This document shows positions 5,333-5,989 of a stretch of 5,989 bases of DNA, one piece after another (the first letter of the stretch is position 1; every line of letters begins with the position of its first letter). A model generated the notes under the pieces. The model was not told the origin of the DNA and ran no database searches. It saw only the letters and a program-made list of their open reading frames with translations. The position numbers and the translations under genes were made by a program. Source of the stretch: an uncultured Synergistales bacterium (lineage in GTDB: Bacteria; Synergistota; Synergistia; Synergistales; Aminobacteriaceae); assembly GCA_905233335.1 (NCBI GenBank), contig CAJOED010000044.1:1-5989 (forward strand). The letters run 5' to 3'.

Positions 5333-5419
5333 ATGAGAGAACTTACAAAATTCCTCGAAGCTCTTGCGAAAGTTATTTACGCAGTTGCTGTCCTCATTAA
5401 CTCGATAAAGAAGAAGTAA
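5333..5419 (+). CDS. Tiny hydrophobic peptide B (28 residues)
   Basis: The gene starts with ATG, with AAAGGGG ending 8 nt upstream. The peptide begins MRELTKFLEALAKVIYAVAV, then Leu-Ile-Asn-Ser-Ile and three Lys. Its middle (about residues 10-25) is more hydrophobic than in peptide A and could span or insert into a membrane, with the Lys tail at one side. The frame stays open upstream to about 5159, but that extension would run through the promoter head and the leader, and copy A has a stop (4917) in the matching frame, so the short start is preferred. Its function is unknown. A small membrane toxin, a membrane-regulatory peptide or a secreted signal would all fit. Confidence 0.7.
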   Translation: MRELTKFLEALAKVIYAVAVLINSIKKK

Positions 5420-5449
5420 GCGGCTAATCAATCGTTCGCTTTTGGTTTT

Positions 5450-5488
5450 GTCGGTTGAGGCTGCCACCTTGACCGGCAATTACTTTTT
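5450..5488 (+). terminator. Hairpin plus T-run at end of peptide B transcript
   Basis: GTCGGTTGAGG (5450-5460) pairs with CCTTGACCGGC (5467-5477) over 11 bp, with a 6-nt loop. Five T residues follow at 5484-5488. The stem is kept from copy A although the loop and the preceding 30-nt linker differ. Confidence 0.6.
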
Positions 5489-5513
5489 GTCCGATGTCTC
5501 CCCGGACACTCTC

Positions 5514-5522
5514 ATTATAACA
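5514..5522 (-). promoter_or_regulatory. Possible antisense promoter at the end of unit B
   Basis: The minus strand reads TGTTATAAT, an extended consensus -10. At 17 nt upstream on that strand lies TTATCT, a poor -35. A transcript would start near 5507 and be antisense to the tail, the hairpin and then peptide B. Confidence 0.4.
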
Positions 5523-5546
5523 CTTCATAATTTAGGAGATAACCCA

Positions 5547-5989
5547 ATGCAAAAAGTTTTCAAAGTTCAGGAAGCATATTCAGGGGACGCAATGAAGGGA
5601 CTCGCTCGCATTCACCCCGACGACATGAGAGCCATGAATTTGTCCGAAGGCGACCTCATCGAGATTACCGGCAGAAAGACTACACCCGCACGAGTCAGAG
5701 CAGGCGACCGTGAAGCAGGCAGGGACATCATACAGATAGACGGACTCATACGCGAAAACGCCGGGACATCGCTCGACGAAAATATCACGCTCGAAACATC
5801 GATTACCCATCACTTTGCAGGAAGCGCAACAATACAGCCTCTAGGGGACGTGAAACTTTCGGCAAAAGAAAAGGACGAGGGATATATTCTCTCCATGCTT
5901 GAAGGCCAAGCAGTAAGAACAGGCGACAGAGTCAGGGTTACGCTTTTCGGGACGCGCGTATGTGATTTCAGCGTTACGGCAACAACACC
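5547..5989 (+). CDS. CDC48/VAT-type AAA+ ATPase, N-terminal part (3' end cut by window)
   Basis: 147 complete codons from ATG are visible, with AGGAG (5534-5538) 8 nt upstream, and the frame is open at the window end. Residues about 4-86 match the CDC48 N-terminal double-psi-barrel domain: VQEAYSGDAMKGLARIHPDDM, then LSEGDLIEITG, then IIQIDGLIRENAGTSLDE. Residues about 104-147 match the second N-subdomain, with LEGQAVRTGDRVRVTLFG. The ATPase domains (usually two, for a total of about 700-750 residues) would lie beyond the window. By family, these ATPases form hexamers that unfold or remodel proteins in the cytoplasm. They are widespread in archaea and found in only some bacteria, so an old transfer is plausible. 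Transcription could come from its own start between 5489 and 5530 or by read-through from unit B. Confidence 0.92.
   Translation, partial: MQKVFKVQEAYSGDAMKGLARIHPDDMRAMNLSEGDLIEITGRKTTPARVRAGDREAGRDIIQIDGLIRENAGTSLDENITLETSITHHFAGSATIQPLGDVKLSAKEKDEGYILSMLEGQAVRTGDRVRVTLFGTRVCDFSVTATT

Larger units (their letters stand above)
5214..5523 (+). repeat. Tandem RNA/peptide unit, copy B (310 nt)
   Basis: This second copy is separated from copy A by 24 nt. The order and spacing of parts match copy A: identical 41-nt head, hairpin at 5234-5252, four-segment leader, small gene with 8 nt between GGGG and the start codon, exactly 30 nt from stop codon to terminator stem, and identical 24-nt tail. Sequence between the shared blocks is clearly diverged, so the duplication is not recent, or the two copies are under different selection on the peptide. 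It ends 23 nt before the start codon of the CDC48-like gene. Confidence 0.85.

Noticed and set aside
5484..5521. Plus-strand promoter TTGTCC ... TATAAC for the CDC48-like gene.
   Set aside because: The two boxes are separated by 23 nt, too far for a sigma-70 promoter, and the same sequence occurs at the end of unit A with no gene directly after it.
4875..5523. CRISPR array or insertion sequence.
   Set aside because: There are only two long copies with internal genes and structure, no short regular repeats and spacers, no transposase, no terminal inverted repeats and no target duplications seen.

Overview
The window most likely comes from a member of the phylum Synergistota, a Gram-negative diderm lineage. 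The main reason is that the secreted carboxylesterase ends in a Gly-Gly-Gly-Cys-Asn-Ala-Gly motif, a short hydrophobic stretch and a basic tail. That is the layout of the Synergist-CTERM sorting signal. A CDC48-type AAA ATPase and a substrate-binding protein with a partial extra domain fit the same group. This assignment is from memory of the families, not from a search.

Left part (1-4850, minus strand): one tightly packed operon of four exported proteins, read right to left from a good sigma-70-like promoter at 4822-4850. The order is UshA-type 5'-nucleotidase, type-B carboxylesterase with a Thr-Glu repeat linker and Synergist-CTERM, a VanX/DdpX-type D-Ala-D-Ala dipeptidase with a signal peptide, and an amino-acid-type solute-binding protein cut by the window edge. 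Gene junctions are +4, -8 and +2 bp, so translation is probably coupled. Together they look like an envelope scavenging set: nucleotides dephosphorylated, esters cleaved, D-Ala-D-Ala split, and small products captured for uptake.

Middle part (4875-5523, plus strand): two tandem, diverged copies of a roughly 310-nt unit that I do not recognise. Each has an identical 41-nt head with an extended -10 promoter, a 5' leader with four alternating C-runs and G-runs, a tiny gene for a 27- or 28-residue amphipathic/hydrophobic peptide ending in Lys-Lys-Lys, an 11-bp hairpin followed by a T-run, and an identical 24-nt tail followed by a perfect extended -10 motif on the opposite strand. RNA signals are better conserved than the peptide sequence. 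One leader helix shows a clean compensatory change between copies (G-C to C-G). The alternative helices would either hide or release the Shine-Dalgarno sequence. The whole resembles type I toxin-antitoxin loci in architecture (small membrane-active peptide, translationally inert leader, possible antisense RNA), although no homology to a known family is claimed. This is the main candidate for an undescribed system.

Right part (5547-5989, plus strand): the start of a CDC48/VAT-like AAA+ ATPase (N-terminal double-psi barrel and second N-subdomain), cut by the window edge, 24 nt after the second unit.
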